From Isoalcanivorax pacificus W11-5 (lineage in GTDB: Bacteria > Pseudomonadota > Gammaproteobacteria > Pseudomonadales > Alcanivoracaceae): 64,000 nt of DNA. The translations under genes and the position numbers were made by a program. Shown piece by piece: positions 41,792-49,798 of this stretch (position 1 is its first letter; each line of letters starts with the position of its first letter). The stretch lies in contig NZ_CP004387.1 of the NCBI RefSeq assembly GCF_000299335.2, positions 2,976,001 to 3,040,000 of the forward strand, in the 5' to 3' direction. The notes under the pieces were generated by a model. It was not told the DNA's origin. It searched no databases and saw only the letters and a program-made list of their open reading frames with translations.

Positions 41792-43974
41792 GCGACCAGT
41801 TTGTCTTTCGGTTTTGCGAACCAAACGATAACCAGCAGCGATGCCTGGTTGTTTTTTCAACGACCAAGCCATCATTTGATATGTTGGCAAAAGTGCTGAA
41901 ACAGGATGTTTTTAACAACCTTGTTCCTAAAAAAGTTTTTTTGTTTTCACCAGATGGATGCTCAATAACTCGGACGGAATGCCTGGGCGATACCTCCTTC
42001 ATAAATGAATACAACGCCTATATTGGCGATATTGAAAATTCACTTTTTTGTCTGAAGGCAGATTCAGATGGAGCTCTCGCGTATTGCAGTGGAGAAGTTC
42101 TGGATGAAAACCTCACAAAGGCAATTCTCCAGCAAGGAATGATTTCGCTGTTTAAAAGGCACTCCGGTCTGATTGTTTCCAATCATGGGTATCACTTCGT
42201 CAAACCATCTGGCGATCACTGCGATAAATTTATTCGGGCATCCAACTTGCTGGTTTCCAGCGTAGAGGTTTCATTTCTCGCTGTTTCCTTGCTGCCCTAT
42301 TTGCGTCGTGACTTGAGACGGATTTACGTTGACACATCTTCTATTTCATTTCTTGTCAGCATAGCTCTTGGATTATATGGCCAGTTTTCAAAATCTGCTC
42401 CGATCATTGAGAGTTTCGAATCCTACGCCGCCCTCAATGAACCATACGATTTTGTAGAGGACGCATCCAGTCTGGTGCTGATTTCTGCAACCACGAGCGG
42501 ATCGCTCGCAAAGCGATTGCAGACTCAAACCCGGTTCGGCAGCAGCCAGATCGTCACTTTGTTCCACCTCGACCTACCCAGCGGCCAACAGGGTGTTTTC
42601 GATATTTCACCGGCAGTTTCTGGAGGTATCGTCTCAAAGAAATCGGGAGAGTGCCCTTTTTGCAAGTCGGGATCAAAACAGATACGCATTTCTGGAGACC
42701 AGTTTCTTCCGGAAGTTCCTCAGCATGATCAATTGATAATCAAGAAGGCTGACTTCGGTGCAGAAAGGCAGAAATTTTTCAGGCAATTTGCCGCCACCAA
42801 AGTGTTAGAGTGGAATACCGTCACCAGCAATATAGAGGACAGCCGAGAGCATTTTTATATAGCGGTTGAGCGCGCAATCAACCGCAGTTCCGATAAATTT
42901 GAAAAGCATATTTCAAAGAATATAAAACGATATATTTCCAGGGATTTGGCTACCGTTATTACATTTAACGATGAAGGCTCGAAGGCGTTGGAACGCAGAA
43001 TCAAAGACCACTTGGGTGAAGAGTCCGACTCGATTCGCTGGCTGTATTCTGACAGCCTTGCTGAAAACGAGATGAGCGGGTCTGCATCGGTTTTGGTGAT
43101 TGCCGGTGCAATCACTTCAGGAAGAAGTCTTTTGTCAATTTCCAGAAAGCTTCGCTGTATTGATCCGCTGGCTTCCATTGTTTATCTCGTGGGCTTCTCA
43201 AAGCTTCCAACTCAAGCCGCTCATGATCAGTTAAGAAAAGATTTAAGCCAAGGCGGGCACGAACTGATTGTTTTAGCGCGCTGCCCCGTGCCTCGCATCA
43301 AGGAGCACACCAAAACGTCCTGGGACTGGGAGCGCGAGGTTTTGCAGCCGTATACCGATGATGACCCTCTGGGAGATGCTACTGTACGATTGCCCGGATT
43401 GTTGACCAACAGACAAGAGTCTATTGCTAGGTATTCCAGCGACCCCAATGGTCTTTTTCTCCCTGATCACGCAGGCAACCCGCTAAGATTGCGCCGCACA
43501 TTTGCATTCTGGTCTGACCTTGGATTTTCTGAACAGCGATTGACGAATACAAGGCAGGCGGATGCATATTGGACTATACAGTGCGTTCTGCATGATCTTC
43601 GCAACAAAAGTGAAAATGATGGTCTGGCGACAACCTATCACATCACGCTGATAAGCCCCGCGAATTTTGACCGATACAACGACGGCATCATTCAGGCTTG
43701 CATATTGAGATCGGCTCTGCCGGTAGAAATGGATTATCGGGTTGACCATGCATTCAGCCGCCGAATGGCAGATGTGATTTTTTCTGTGATCAATAACTGG
43801 AACAACGATCAGGGAGAGGCCGCATTGGAGTTCTTGATGGCGCTTTGGACAAGGCGCCTTCAATTGATCAACGAACATCTTCGAGAGGTCTGCGCTTTAA
43901 AATCTGACGAAATGAGTGAGGATATCCGGTTTATTTTTGATCGCCTCACCGAGTTTCCGGAAATCCGAGCATGA
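41788..43974 (+). CDS. Large protein with phosphoribosyltransferase-like motif
   Basis: A 728-aa protein without an obvious named family. ASVLVIAGAITSGRSL (about residues 433-448) has the form of a type I PRTase PRPP loop (four hydrophobic residues, two small or acidic positions, then T-S-G), but the usual DD/ED pair is replaced by AGA. A CxxC pair (ECPFCKSG, about 289-296) lies before it. Strongly AT-rich: 42901-42960 contains 18 G+C of 60. It overlaps the GHKL gene and the HNH gene by ATGA on both sides. The three-gene block looks like one imported unit. A PRTase that acts on nucleotides, or one that has lost catalysis and binds a ligand, are both possible. Confidence 0.5.
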   Translation: MSDQFVFRFCEPNDNQQRCLVVFSTTKPSFDMLAKVLKQDVFNNLVPKKVFLFSPDGCSITRTECLGDTSFINEYNAYIGDIENSLFCLKADSDGALAYCSGEVLDENLTKAILQQGMISLFKRHSGLIVSNHGYHFVKPSGDHCDKFIRASNLLVSSVEVSFLAVSLLPYLRRDLRRIYVDTSSISFLVSIALGLYGQFSKSAPIIESFESYAALNEPYDFVEDASSLVLISATTSGSLAKRLQTQTRFGSSQIVTLFHLDLPSGQQGVFDISPAVSGGIVSKKSGECPFCKSGSKQIRISGDQFLPEVPQHDQLIIKKADFGAERQKFFRQFAATKVLEWNTVTSNIEDSREHFYIAVERAINRSSDKFEKHISKNIKRYISRDLATVITFNDEGSKALERRIKDHLGEESDSIRWLYSDSLAENEMSGSASVLVIAGAITSGRSLLSISRKLRCIDPLASIVYLVGFSKLPTQAAHDQLRKDLSQGGHELIVLARCPVPRIKEHTKTSWDWEREVLQPYTDDDPLGDATVRLPGLLTNRQESIARYSSDPNGLFLPDHAGNPLRLRRTFAFWSDLGFSEQRLTNTRQADAYWTIQCVLHDLRNKSENDGLATTYHITLISPANFDRYNDGIIQACILRSALPVEMDYRVDHAFSRRMADVIFSVINNWNNDQGEAALEFLMALWTRRLQLINEHLREVCALKSDEMSEDIRFIFDRLTEFPEIRA

Positions 43975-44738
43975 GCCCCCTGCAACGCACCCTCATCGAA
44001 AAAACCGGCCACGACAACGGCTTCGAGCACGCGCTGCCATCCGCTGGCGATGCGGTGACACTGGCCTCGGCCCGTCATCGAAGCCAGGCGGCGGTGACGG
44101 CATTGGCCGATGGCTTCGACGTGCGCGTTCAACCAGCCACACCCGCGCTGCTGCCGGAGTTGTTGCGCGACTTCCAACCCCGGGCCGGAACCGATGGCGT
44201 ATTCCGCGTGCCCACCCTGGCCGATCTGGCAATCCTGTTGCGCCGTGCAGCCAGCCTGTCGCAGGCGTTACCGAATCAGGCCGTGCGCGACTATCAAACG
44301 GCTGTGGCGCAGGCGGTGGAGGCGCTGCCTGCCGAGCGTCGGAGTACGGAAGTGGAGCGGCTGGTGCGCCAGCGCGTCGGCCAGGAACGCTACCGCGATG
44401 CCCTGCTGACCTACTGGGTCGGCGCCTGTGCCGTGACCGGCGTCACCGTCACCGAAGCGCTACGTGCCAGCCACGCCAAGCCCTGGGCCGAATGTGCCGA
44501 CGACGCCGAACGGCTGGATGCCTTCAATGGCTTCCTACTGGTGGCCAATCTCGATGCGCTGTTCGACCGCTTTCTGATCAGCTTCGACGATACCGGGCAT
44601 CTGCTGACCAGCGCCCATTTATCCCAGAGTGATCTGAGCGGACTTGGCATTCATCCGGGCATGACGCTGCGCTGGCTGGCCAGCGAGCACCGGCCTTATT
44701 TGCAGTGGCACCGCGAGCGCTTCCTGCGCGGTGCCTGA
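43971..44738 (+). CDS. HNH endonuclease (HNH_2 type)
   Basis: A 255-aa protein. The C-terminal half has the HNH_2 signature: CAVTGVTVTEALRASHAKPW (about residues 154-173, with the first His) and NGFLLVANLDALFDRFLISFDD (about 184-205, with the Asn and the LFD motif). The His of the usual NGxxLxxxxHxLFD is Asp here (NLDALFD), a variation seen in some family members. The N-terminal half (about 1-120) has no recognised domain. It overlaps the upstream PRTase-like gene by ATGA and has the higher GC of the rest of the island. It is a likely DNA-cutting effector of the operon. Whether it belongs with the preceding trio or with the DUF262 gene is open. Confidence 0.78.
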   Translation: MSPLQRTLIEKTGHDNGFEHALPSAGDAVTLASARHRSQAAVTALADGFDVRVQPATPALLPELLRDFQPRAGTDGVFRVPTLADLAILLRRAASLSQALPNQAVRDYQTAVAQAVEALPAERRSTEVERLVRQRVGQERYRDALLTYWVGACAVTGVTVTEALRASHAKPWAECADDAERLDAFNGFLLVANLDALFDRFLISFDDTGHLLTSAHLSQSDLSGLGIHPGMTLRWLASEHRPYLQWHRERFLRGA

Positions 44739-44752
44739 TCGAAGGAAAAAAC

Positions 44753-46471
44753 ATGGCCAAGGCCGAAGCAAGCGTTGAAGAACTGGTATCCATGATCGAG
44801 CGCGGCGAGCTGCGCTTGCCGGAGATGCAACGCCAGTACGTGTGGCGCTCTACGCGGGTGCGCGATCTGCTGGATTCGCTGTATCGCGGCTACCCATCGG
44901 GCGCAATCCTGCTTTGGGAAACGGATGAAGCTGTGCCGCTGCAGGATTTCGCGGTCAGCCAGAGCACGAATCCTTACCAGAGCACGCGGCTTCTGCTGGA
45001 TGGTCAGCAGCGTCTGACATCGCTCTCCGCCGTCATTCGCGGCGAGCCAGTATCGGTGCGTGGCCGTCGTCGGCCTATCGACTTGCTGTTCAACTTGGAG
45101 CATCCCGACCAGTTGGCAGTGGTGACCGAAGTGGAAGAGAACGGCGACGACGAGGACGATGTTGACGACGATAGCGAACTGATTGGCGATGAGACGGACT
45201 CGACCGAGGACGAACTGCTCAAGCGCTTCAACAAGATGACGTTCGTGGTGGCCACGAGGAAGCTGGAGCAGTTGCCGCATTGGGTGAAAGTGTCAGAAGT
45301 GTTCAAGACCGACAACGATGCGCCTTTCCTCAAACGTGCTGGCATCAGTGGTTTTGACGATCCTCGTTACGAGAAGTACAGCCAGCGCCTGGCCCGGCTA
45401 CGTGGCATCCGCAAGTACGTTTATCGGATGGATGTACTGGAACGGACGCTTTCCTACGATGAGGTCACGGAAATCTTCGTCCGGGTCAATTCACTGGGAG
45501 CCAAACTGCGCAGTTCCGACCTGGCTCTGGCGCAGATCACCGCCAAGTGGCGGCACTCGCTGCAGACGTTCCAGGATTTTCAGAAGGCCTGTGCCAAGAC
45601 GGGCTTTGACCTCGATCTCGGTTTGCACCTGAAGAACCTGATGGCGTTTGCCACCGGTCAATCACGTTTCCAGATCGTTGGTAGCCTGAGTGTGGAGAAG
45701 CTGAAGAAGGCGTGGAAAGAAGCCTGCGAGGGCATGGAATTCGCGCTCAACTTCCTGCGCAGCAATCTGGGCATCGATAGCCCCGCGCTGCTGTCGTCGC
45801 CCTTCCTGCTGGTGGTGCTGGCGTATTTCGGACATAGCCGCAACTATGCGTTGAGTAACGATGAGGCCCGCCAACTGCGCTATTGGGCGCTGATGGCCAA
45901 TGCCAAAGGCCGCTTCTCCCGAGGCTCCAGCGAAACCATTCTGGATCAGGATTTGGCAAGTATTCGGCAGGGCGGAGCGGTGAGCGAGCTGATCGACCGG
46001 CTGCGCCTGCAGTTCGGCCGCCTGGACATTACCGCGGAGGAGCTGGAAGGCCGCAACCAGCGCAGCGCGCTGTTCAAGACCATGTTCCTGGCTTTCCGCG
46101 CTGCCGGTGCGAAAGATTGGCGCAGCCATCTGGCCATTGCTCTGGATCATTCGGGCGCCCAGCATCGCTTGCAGTTCCATCACATCTTTCCCAAAGCTGT
46201 ACTGAAGACCAGCTTCTTCACTGCCCGCGAGGCGGATGACATCGCCAATCTGGCCTTTATCGGCGGCAAGACGAATCGCGCGATCAGCGACAAGGTCCCG
46301 GCGGTTTACCTGCCCCCGCTGGTGGACCAGCTTGGCGAGCCAGCGTTCGCAGCACAGTGCATCCCGGTTGAGGCATCCCTGCTGGAAGTGGAGAGCTACA
46401 AGGCTTTCTTGCTTGAGCGACGCAAGAGGATTGCAACGGCGCTGAATACATTTGTTGGGCCTGCAGATTAA
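44753..46471 (+). CDS. DUF262/DUF1524 protein (GmrSD-like)
   Basis: A 572-aa protein. The N-terminal DUF262 (GmrS-type, ParB-like nucleotide-binding) has LRLPEMQRQYVW...LLDSLYRGYPSGAILLW (about residues 20-60) and LLLDGQQRLTSL (about 80-91). An acidic stretch of about 30 residues (ENGDDEDDVDDDSE...) follows at about 126-155. The C-terminal DUF1524 HNH-like part has FHHIFPKAVL (about 474-483) and IANLAFIGGKTNRAISDK. GmrSD enzymes are NTP-dependent restriction systems against glucosylated, hydroxymethylated DNA; this protein has both halves in one chain. AAGGA precedes the ATG at 44753. It is the last gene of the co-directional run, 14 nt after the HNH gene. Modified-DNA specificity is inferred from family. 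Confidence 0.82.
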   Translation: MAKAEASVEELVSMIERGELRLPEMQRQYVWRSTRVRDLLDSLYRGYPSGAILLWETDEAVPLQDFAVSQSTNPYQSTRLLLDGQQRLTSLSAVIRGEPVSVRGRRRPIDLLFNLEHPDQLAVVTEVEENGDDEDDVDDDSELIGDETDSTEDELLKRFNKMTFVVATRKLEQLPHWVKVSEVFKTDNDAPFLKRAGISGFDDPRYEKYSQRLARLRGIRKYVYRMDVLERTLSYDEVTEIFVRVNSLGAKLRSSDLALAQITAKWRHSLQTFQDFQKACAKTGFDLDLGLHLKNLMAFATGQSRFQIVGSLSVEKLKKAWKEACEGMEFALNFLRSNLGIDSPALLSSPFLLVVLAYFGHSRNYALSNDEARQLRYWALMANAKGRFSRGSSETILDQDLASIRQGGAVSELIDRLRLQFGRLDITAEELEGRNQRSALFKTMFLAFRAAGAKDWRSHLAIALDHSGAQHRLQFHHIFPKAVLKTSFFTAREADDIANLAFIGGKTNRAISDKVPAVYLPPLVDQLGEPAFAAQCIPVEASLLEVESYKAFLLERRKRIATALNTFVGPAD

Positions 46472-46519
46472 GCCGGTGGACGGCTGTGTATGTAGGCCAG
46501 GGGTCTCATACTGCCTGAC

Positions 46520-47250
46520 CTAGCTACCGAGGTAGATGGCAGTGATTTGAACGCGCTCGTGTCCCAACTCACGCCTGATGGTCTGACGAGCATGGCGGTC
46601 TTCTATCCGCTGCGTTGGACTTAACTCCGTGACTAATGGTCCACCTGCCGCTGGCGGCGGCCTCCCCGTCAACGTCTCATAACGGCTTTGCTCGTACTGA
46701 TGGCGAAGGCCATGCATATGACTCAGACCCGCCGCTTTGCACTGGCCGTCGTAGACATGCCGCTGCTGAATGTAGGTCTTGTTTGCCGGGATCAGTGATC
46801 CTGTGCCCGCCAAGTGGTGTGCTGCGTGGAGCGCGTCGCGTTGCTCTGTCGTGGTGATGGGCACAGTTCGCTCCCGACCGCCCTTGGTCCACGATCCCTT
46901 GAGGGCGATGTGGTCGCCCCGATCTGCGTAACTGGGCTGGAACTTGATCGCTTCCTCCCGACGTAATCCGAAGGCGGCCTGTAGCTGAAGGCTCATGCGC
47001 ACGTGCGCGTCAGTGATCTGTTCAAGACTTGTGCCCAGTTCCTGGGCCTTACTGATGTTGGTCACATAGCGGCGCTCGGCCATGCCGAGTTGCGTGTTGT
47101 CCGCCGGCAAGTGCCAGACTCGCCGATTTTTTCGGCCCACCAGCGCAGGTGAGAGAGTCGATTCTTGATGGTGCCAGACGACAAGCCTTCGCCTTGCCAG
47201 CGATCCAGCAGCGCCTGGACATGCTTGCCCTTGAGCGACGAAGCTTTCAT
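46520..47250 (-). pseudogene. Tyrosine recombinase with a frameshift
   Basis: The natural start is the ATG at 47250 (MKASSLKGKHVQALLDRWQ), giving a SAM-like core-binding domain to WWAEKIGESG. At about 47110-47120 the frame changes, and the conserved continuation (LPADNTQLGMAERRYVTNISKAQ) is found in the next frame up to 46520. The catalytic part is complete: GLRREEAIKF (first Arg), HGLRH (His and second Arg), LGHERVQITAIYLGS (His and Tyr near the end). One inserted base would restore one chain of about 243 residues. The family (Phage_integr_N/Integrase_1 type) differs from the P4-type fragment at the left end. A sequencing error cannot be excluded. Confidence 0.8.
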
Positions 47251-47471
47251 CCGTCGGAAATGTAGACGACGGCATTGCGCACGGGGCCGCTCTGGCTGAG
47301 TGCTTGCAATTCGTCCAGAACCTCTTGGCGATGCTGTACCGGCAGCCGCCTCAATGCGACCAGCACGTCCCGTTGCTGGTCTTCCTTGATGTTGGCCCGG
47401 CATGGTAGCAACGCCGTCGGAATCCTCGGTGAAACAGCCTCATCGTACGCGTGCGGTACGTTCGTTCTTTT
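47247..47471 (-). pseudogene. Remnant of an ICE/plasmid-type ORF upstream of the recombinase
   Basis: An open frame of about 74 codons without ATG ends in TGA overlapping the recombinase ATG (ATGA). It contains ALLPCRANIKEDQQRDVLVALRRL and QHRQEVLDELQALSQSGPVRN. This wording recalls a conserved C-terminal segment of accessory proteins in integrative elements. The beginning is cut by a TAA just upstream, so it is probably the decayed end of a longer gene. Identification is tentative. Confidence 0.4.
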
Positions 47472-47614
47472 TTATACAAGTACGCCTTATACGTATGGTT
47501 CTGCTCGTACGGCATAGCATGTGCGGTCTCGGTCTGCGCCATAACCGTTTTATCCGGCTACCCGCAGTTCTGGCACCCGCATCCAGACTGATCTATCATC
47601 CCGATACCCTCCCT

Positions 47615-47635
47615 TGGGGGTACAACTGGGGGTAC
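47615..47635 (+). repeat. Two TGGGGGTAC repeats near the right end (possible arm sites)
   Basis: Exact copies at 47615-47623 and 47627-47635, 12 bp apart and in the same orientation as the copy at 18403-18411. They lie 85 bp inside the right-end repeat. The remainder of 47472-47719 holds no convincing gene. Confidence 0.5.
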
Positions 47636-47719
47636 TTCCAACGATTCCCGCGAAGGCCGTGGCCCGATTTCCCCGCGAAACCCAGCACCCACGGCACTTT
47701 GCCAACCGATCAACGTTTA

Positions 47720-47739
47720 AACGTGTGATCAACGTCTGA
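47720..47739 (+). repeat. attR-like 20-bp direct repeat (right end of island)
   Basis: Identical to 18221-18240. Just before it, overlapping by five bases, is the 12-bp palindrome ACGTTTAAACGT (47713-47724), which could be part of the recombination core. Confidence 0.85.
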
Positions 47740-47760
47740 GCCTCATGGCCCTTGTTCGAA

Positions 47761-47789
47761 GCGGGCGCCACAACAGCTGTAGCGCCCGC
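47761..47789. other. Hairpin between island and marR gene
   Basis: GCGGGCGC (47761-47768) and GCGCCCGC (47782-47789) form a perfect 8-bp stem with a 13-nt loop. It may be the original transcription end of ychF, now displaced by the island, or serve the convergent MarR gene. There is no clear T-tract. Confidence 0.4.
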
Positions 47790-47818
47790 AGAATCGCCGG
47801 GGAATTGTCAGAGATTCC

Positions 47819-48310
47819 CTACGACACCGCGCCGGCCGCCACCAGATTTTCAATCACCGCCAGCAAGCCACGGTGCATGATTTTCCGCTCTTCTTCCGTC
47901 AGGCCACGCACCGCAACTTCGTTCAGTTCCTCGGCAATCGGGATCAGTTCATGCTTCAGTGCCCGGCCTTTTTCGGTCAGGTAGATATGCACTTTTTTCC
48001 GGTTGCCGTCCTGGTGCCGACGCTCGATCAGCCCTTGTGACTCCATGGATTTCAGCGCAGTGAAGGTGGTCGGTTCCATCAACCCCACCTGCTCACTCAA
48101 TTCGCGCTGCGTCAGCCCCTCGGTCACCCACAGCACACGCAGAAACGCCCAGTGGCCAAAGCTCACCGAGTATTCGTTCAGGCGTATCTGCATGCTTTTC
48201 GCCAGTATCCGCGCCGCATCGCGGATCAGGTGGGCCAGCCGGTCGTCCGGTACTTCTTCCCGCCAGTGACGCAGGATGCGTTCGCCAGCGTGATCATCTT
48301 TTTTGCTCAT
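47819..48310 (-). CDS. MarR-family transcriptional regulator
   Basis: A 163-aa regulator from the ATG at 48310 (MSKKDDHAGERIL); an in-frame ATG at 48325 would add five residues. The winged helix is clear: LTQRELSEQVGLMEPTTFTALKSMESQGLIERRHQDGNRKKVHIYLTEKGRALK (about residues 65-118), with the DxRxK-type wing as DGNRKK. The N- and C-terminal helices for dimerisation are present. It is divergent from the aromatic catabolic operon, and the intergenic region has palindromes of the MarR type next to a sigma70-like promoter. A repressor that responds to an aromatic acid or its CoA ester is likely. Confidence 0.88.
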   Translation of the reverse strand: MSKKDDHAGERILRHWREEVPDDRLAHLIRDAARILAKSMQIRLNEYSVSFGHWAFLRVLWVTEGLTQRELSEQVGLMEPTTFTALKSMESQGLIERRHQDGNRKKVHIYLTEKGRALKHELIPIAEELNEVAVRGLTEEERKIMHRGLLAVIENLVAAGAVS

Positions 48311-48558
48311 GCGTTGGAAATCCATGTCTGTTCGGCAACCGTGGCCCGTGACCATCCGTGCCAGTCGAAGGCCTGCCTTATTGTTGAGCCACCTGCCCGG
48401 CAAGGCAGGCGATGCGTAGTGTAGCCACACTCCCTCCGCAGAGGCTAACGCGCCAAGGCGCGCGAACAGGCCGAAGGTGGCGCAACCACTGTCCGCAGGC
48501 CCGAAATGCCTTGCCCGCCAGGCCCCTCCCCGGACACGCCGGCTCAACCGAAAAACGC

Positions 48559-48587
48559 TTGACACGCCAGGGGGGTCTGATTATATC
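48559..48587 (+). promoter_or_regulatory. Sigma70-type promoter of the catabolic operon
   Basis: TTGACA (48559-48564), a 17-bp spacer, then TATATC (48582-48587), upstream of the acetaldehyde dehydrogenase gene. The -35 box is perfect and the -10 box has 4 of 6 matches. The leader would be about 215 nt. Prediction only. Confidence 0.55.
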
Positions 48588-48619
48588 TTAGATATCTAAC
48601 TTAGATTACGAAGTTAGAT
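48588..48619. promoter_or_regulatory. Overlapping palindromes, candidate MarR operator
   Basis: TTAGATATCTAA (48588-48599) is a perfect 12-bp palindrome. ATCTAACTT (48594-48602) and AAGTTAGAT (48611-48619) form a second perfect inverted repeat with an 8-nt centre. They follow the -10 box directly, where a bound repressor would block transcription. This is the AT-rich part of the 500-bp divergent region. Confidence 0.6.
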
Positions 48620-48721
48620 GATTATTTGACCTGCTGTGCACCGGGCGACACCTTGGGCACGAAGCAGGTGGCCACGACCCGGCGACAGGGTATCGTGGCT
48701 TTTATACGGAAGAAACAAATA

Positions 48722-48791
48722 GTGAGAGCTTGTCTCACATATTGAGAACAACAAATCTCCGGCGAGACGCCTGGGCGTCATCCAGCCGGAG
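48722..48791 (+). other. Leader hairpins before the first catabolic gene
   Basis: GTGAGA/TCTCAC (48722-48738) is a small hairpin. CTCCGGC (48757-48763) pairs with GCCGGAG (48785-48791) and encloses an inner GACGCC/GGCGTC stem. The second hairpin ends 5 nt before the GGAG ribosome site and could affect translation. The rest of 48326-48558 holds a 9-bp inverted repeat (48371-48379 with 48402-48410) and no gene. Confidence 0.4.
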
Positions 48792-48807
48792 CTGACGGAG
48801 CCAGACC

Positions 48808-49776
48808 ATGAGTGACATCCGGCATCACGCTGCCCGCCGTCTGCAGGCCGCCATCATCGGTTCCGGCAACATCGGCACCGACCTGATGATCAAGATCCTG
48901 CGCCATGGCCAGGCGCTGGAAATGGGCGTGATGGTCGGCATCGACCCGGCCTCCGACGGCCTGGCCCGTGCGGCACGCATGGGTGTGGCCACCTGCGCCA
49001 CCGGCGTCGAGGGCCTGATTGCCATGCCCGAATTCGCCGACATCGACATCGTCTTCGATGCCACCTCCGCCGGCGCCCATGTCTACAACGACAAACTGCT
49101 GCGTGAAGCGAAGCCGGGTCTCCGCATCGTCGACCTGACGCCAGCCGCCATCGGCCCCTACTGTGTGCCCGTGGTCAATCTGGACGAACACCTCGACGCC
49201 CCGAACGTCAACATGGTCACCTGCGGTGGCCAGGCCACCATCCCGATGGTCGCCGCCGTCTCCTCCGTGGCCAAGGTCCACTACGCGGAAATCATCGCGT
49301 CCATTGCCAGCAAGTCCGCCGGCCCCGGCACCCGCGCCAACATTGACGAGTTCACCGAGACCACTTCCCGCGCCATCGAGGTGATCGGCGGCGCTGCCAA
49401 GGGCAAGGCCATCATCATCCTCAACCCGGCCGAGCCGCCGCTGCTGATGCGCGACACCGTCTACGTGCTCTCCGAGCTGGCCGACCAGGCGAAGGTCGAA
49501 GCGGCCGTCGAGGCCATGGCCGAAAAGGTAAACGCCTATGTGCCGGGTTATCGCTTGAAGCAGAAAGTGCAGTTTGACGTCTTCGACGACGCCAATCCGC
49601 TGCACCTGCCCGGTGTCGGCACCTTCTCCGGCCTGAAGACCTCGATCTTCCTGGAAGTCGAAGGCGCGGCCCATTACCTGCCCGCCTACGCCGGCAACCT
49701 GGACATCATGACCTCGGCGGCCCTGGCCACCGCGGAACAACTGGCCCTGCGCGTCCGCGCGGCCGGTGCGGCCTGA
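48808..49776 (+). CDS. mhpF: Acetaldehyde dehydrogenase (acylating)
   Basis: A 322-aa enzyme of the DmpF/BphJ/MhpF family that turns acetaldehyde, CoA and NAD+ into acetyl-CoA, the last step of meta-cleavage pathways. NAD-binding motif is [14 protein letters not shown] (about residues 12-25). The catalytic cysteine lies in [12 protein letters not shown] (about residues 132-143). Other family segments are [21 protein letters not shown] and [20 protein letters not shown]. It forms a channelling complex with the aldolase encoded 22 nt downstream. GGAG is present before the ATG. First gene of the catabolic operon. Confidence 0.95.
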   Translation: MSDIRHHAARRLQAAIIGSGNIGTDLMIKILRHGQALEMGVMVGIDPASDGLARAARMGVATCATGVEGLIAMPEFADIDIVFDATSAGAHVYNDKLLREAKPGLRIVDLTPAAIGPYCVPVVNLDEHLDAPNVNMVTCGGQATIPMVAAVSSVAKVHYAEIIASIASKSAGPGTRANIDEFTETTSRAIEVIGGAAKGKAIIILNPAEPPLLMRDTVYVLSELADQAKVEAAVEAMAEKVNAYVPGYRLKQKVQFDVFDDANPLHLPGVGTFSGLKTSIFLEVEGAAHYLPAYAGNLDIMTSAALATAEQLALRVRAAGAA

Positions 49777-49798
49777 ACGGCCGATCAAGGAGGCGATC

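Noticed and set aside
43916-44632. 238-codon plus-strand frame overlapping the HNH gene
   Set aside because: Out of frame with the HNH_2 motif and rich in Arg/Gly/Ala; a shadow.
47713-47724. ACGTTTAAACGT palindrome as a separate operator
   Set aside because: It overlaps the right-end repeat and is better seen as part of the recombination site; no promoter is nearby.
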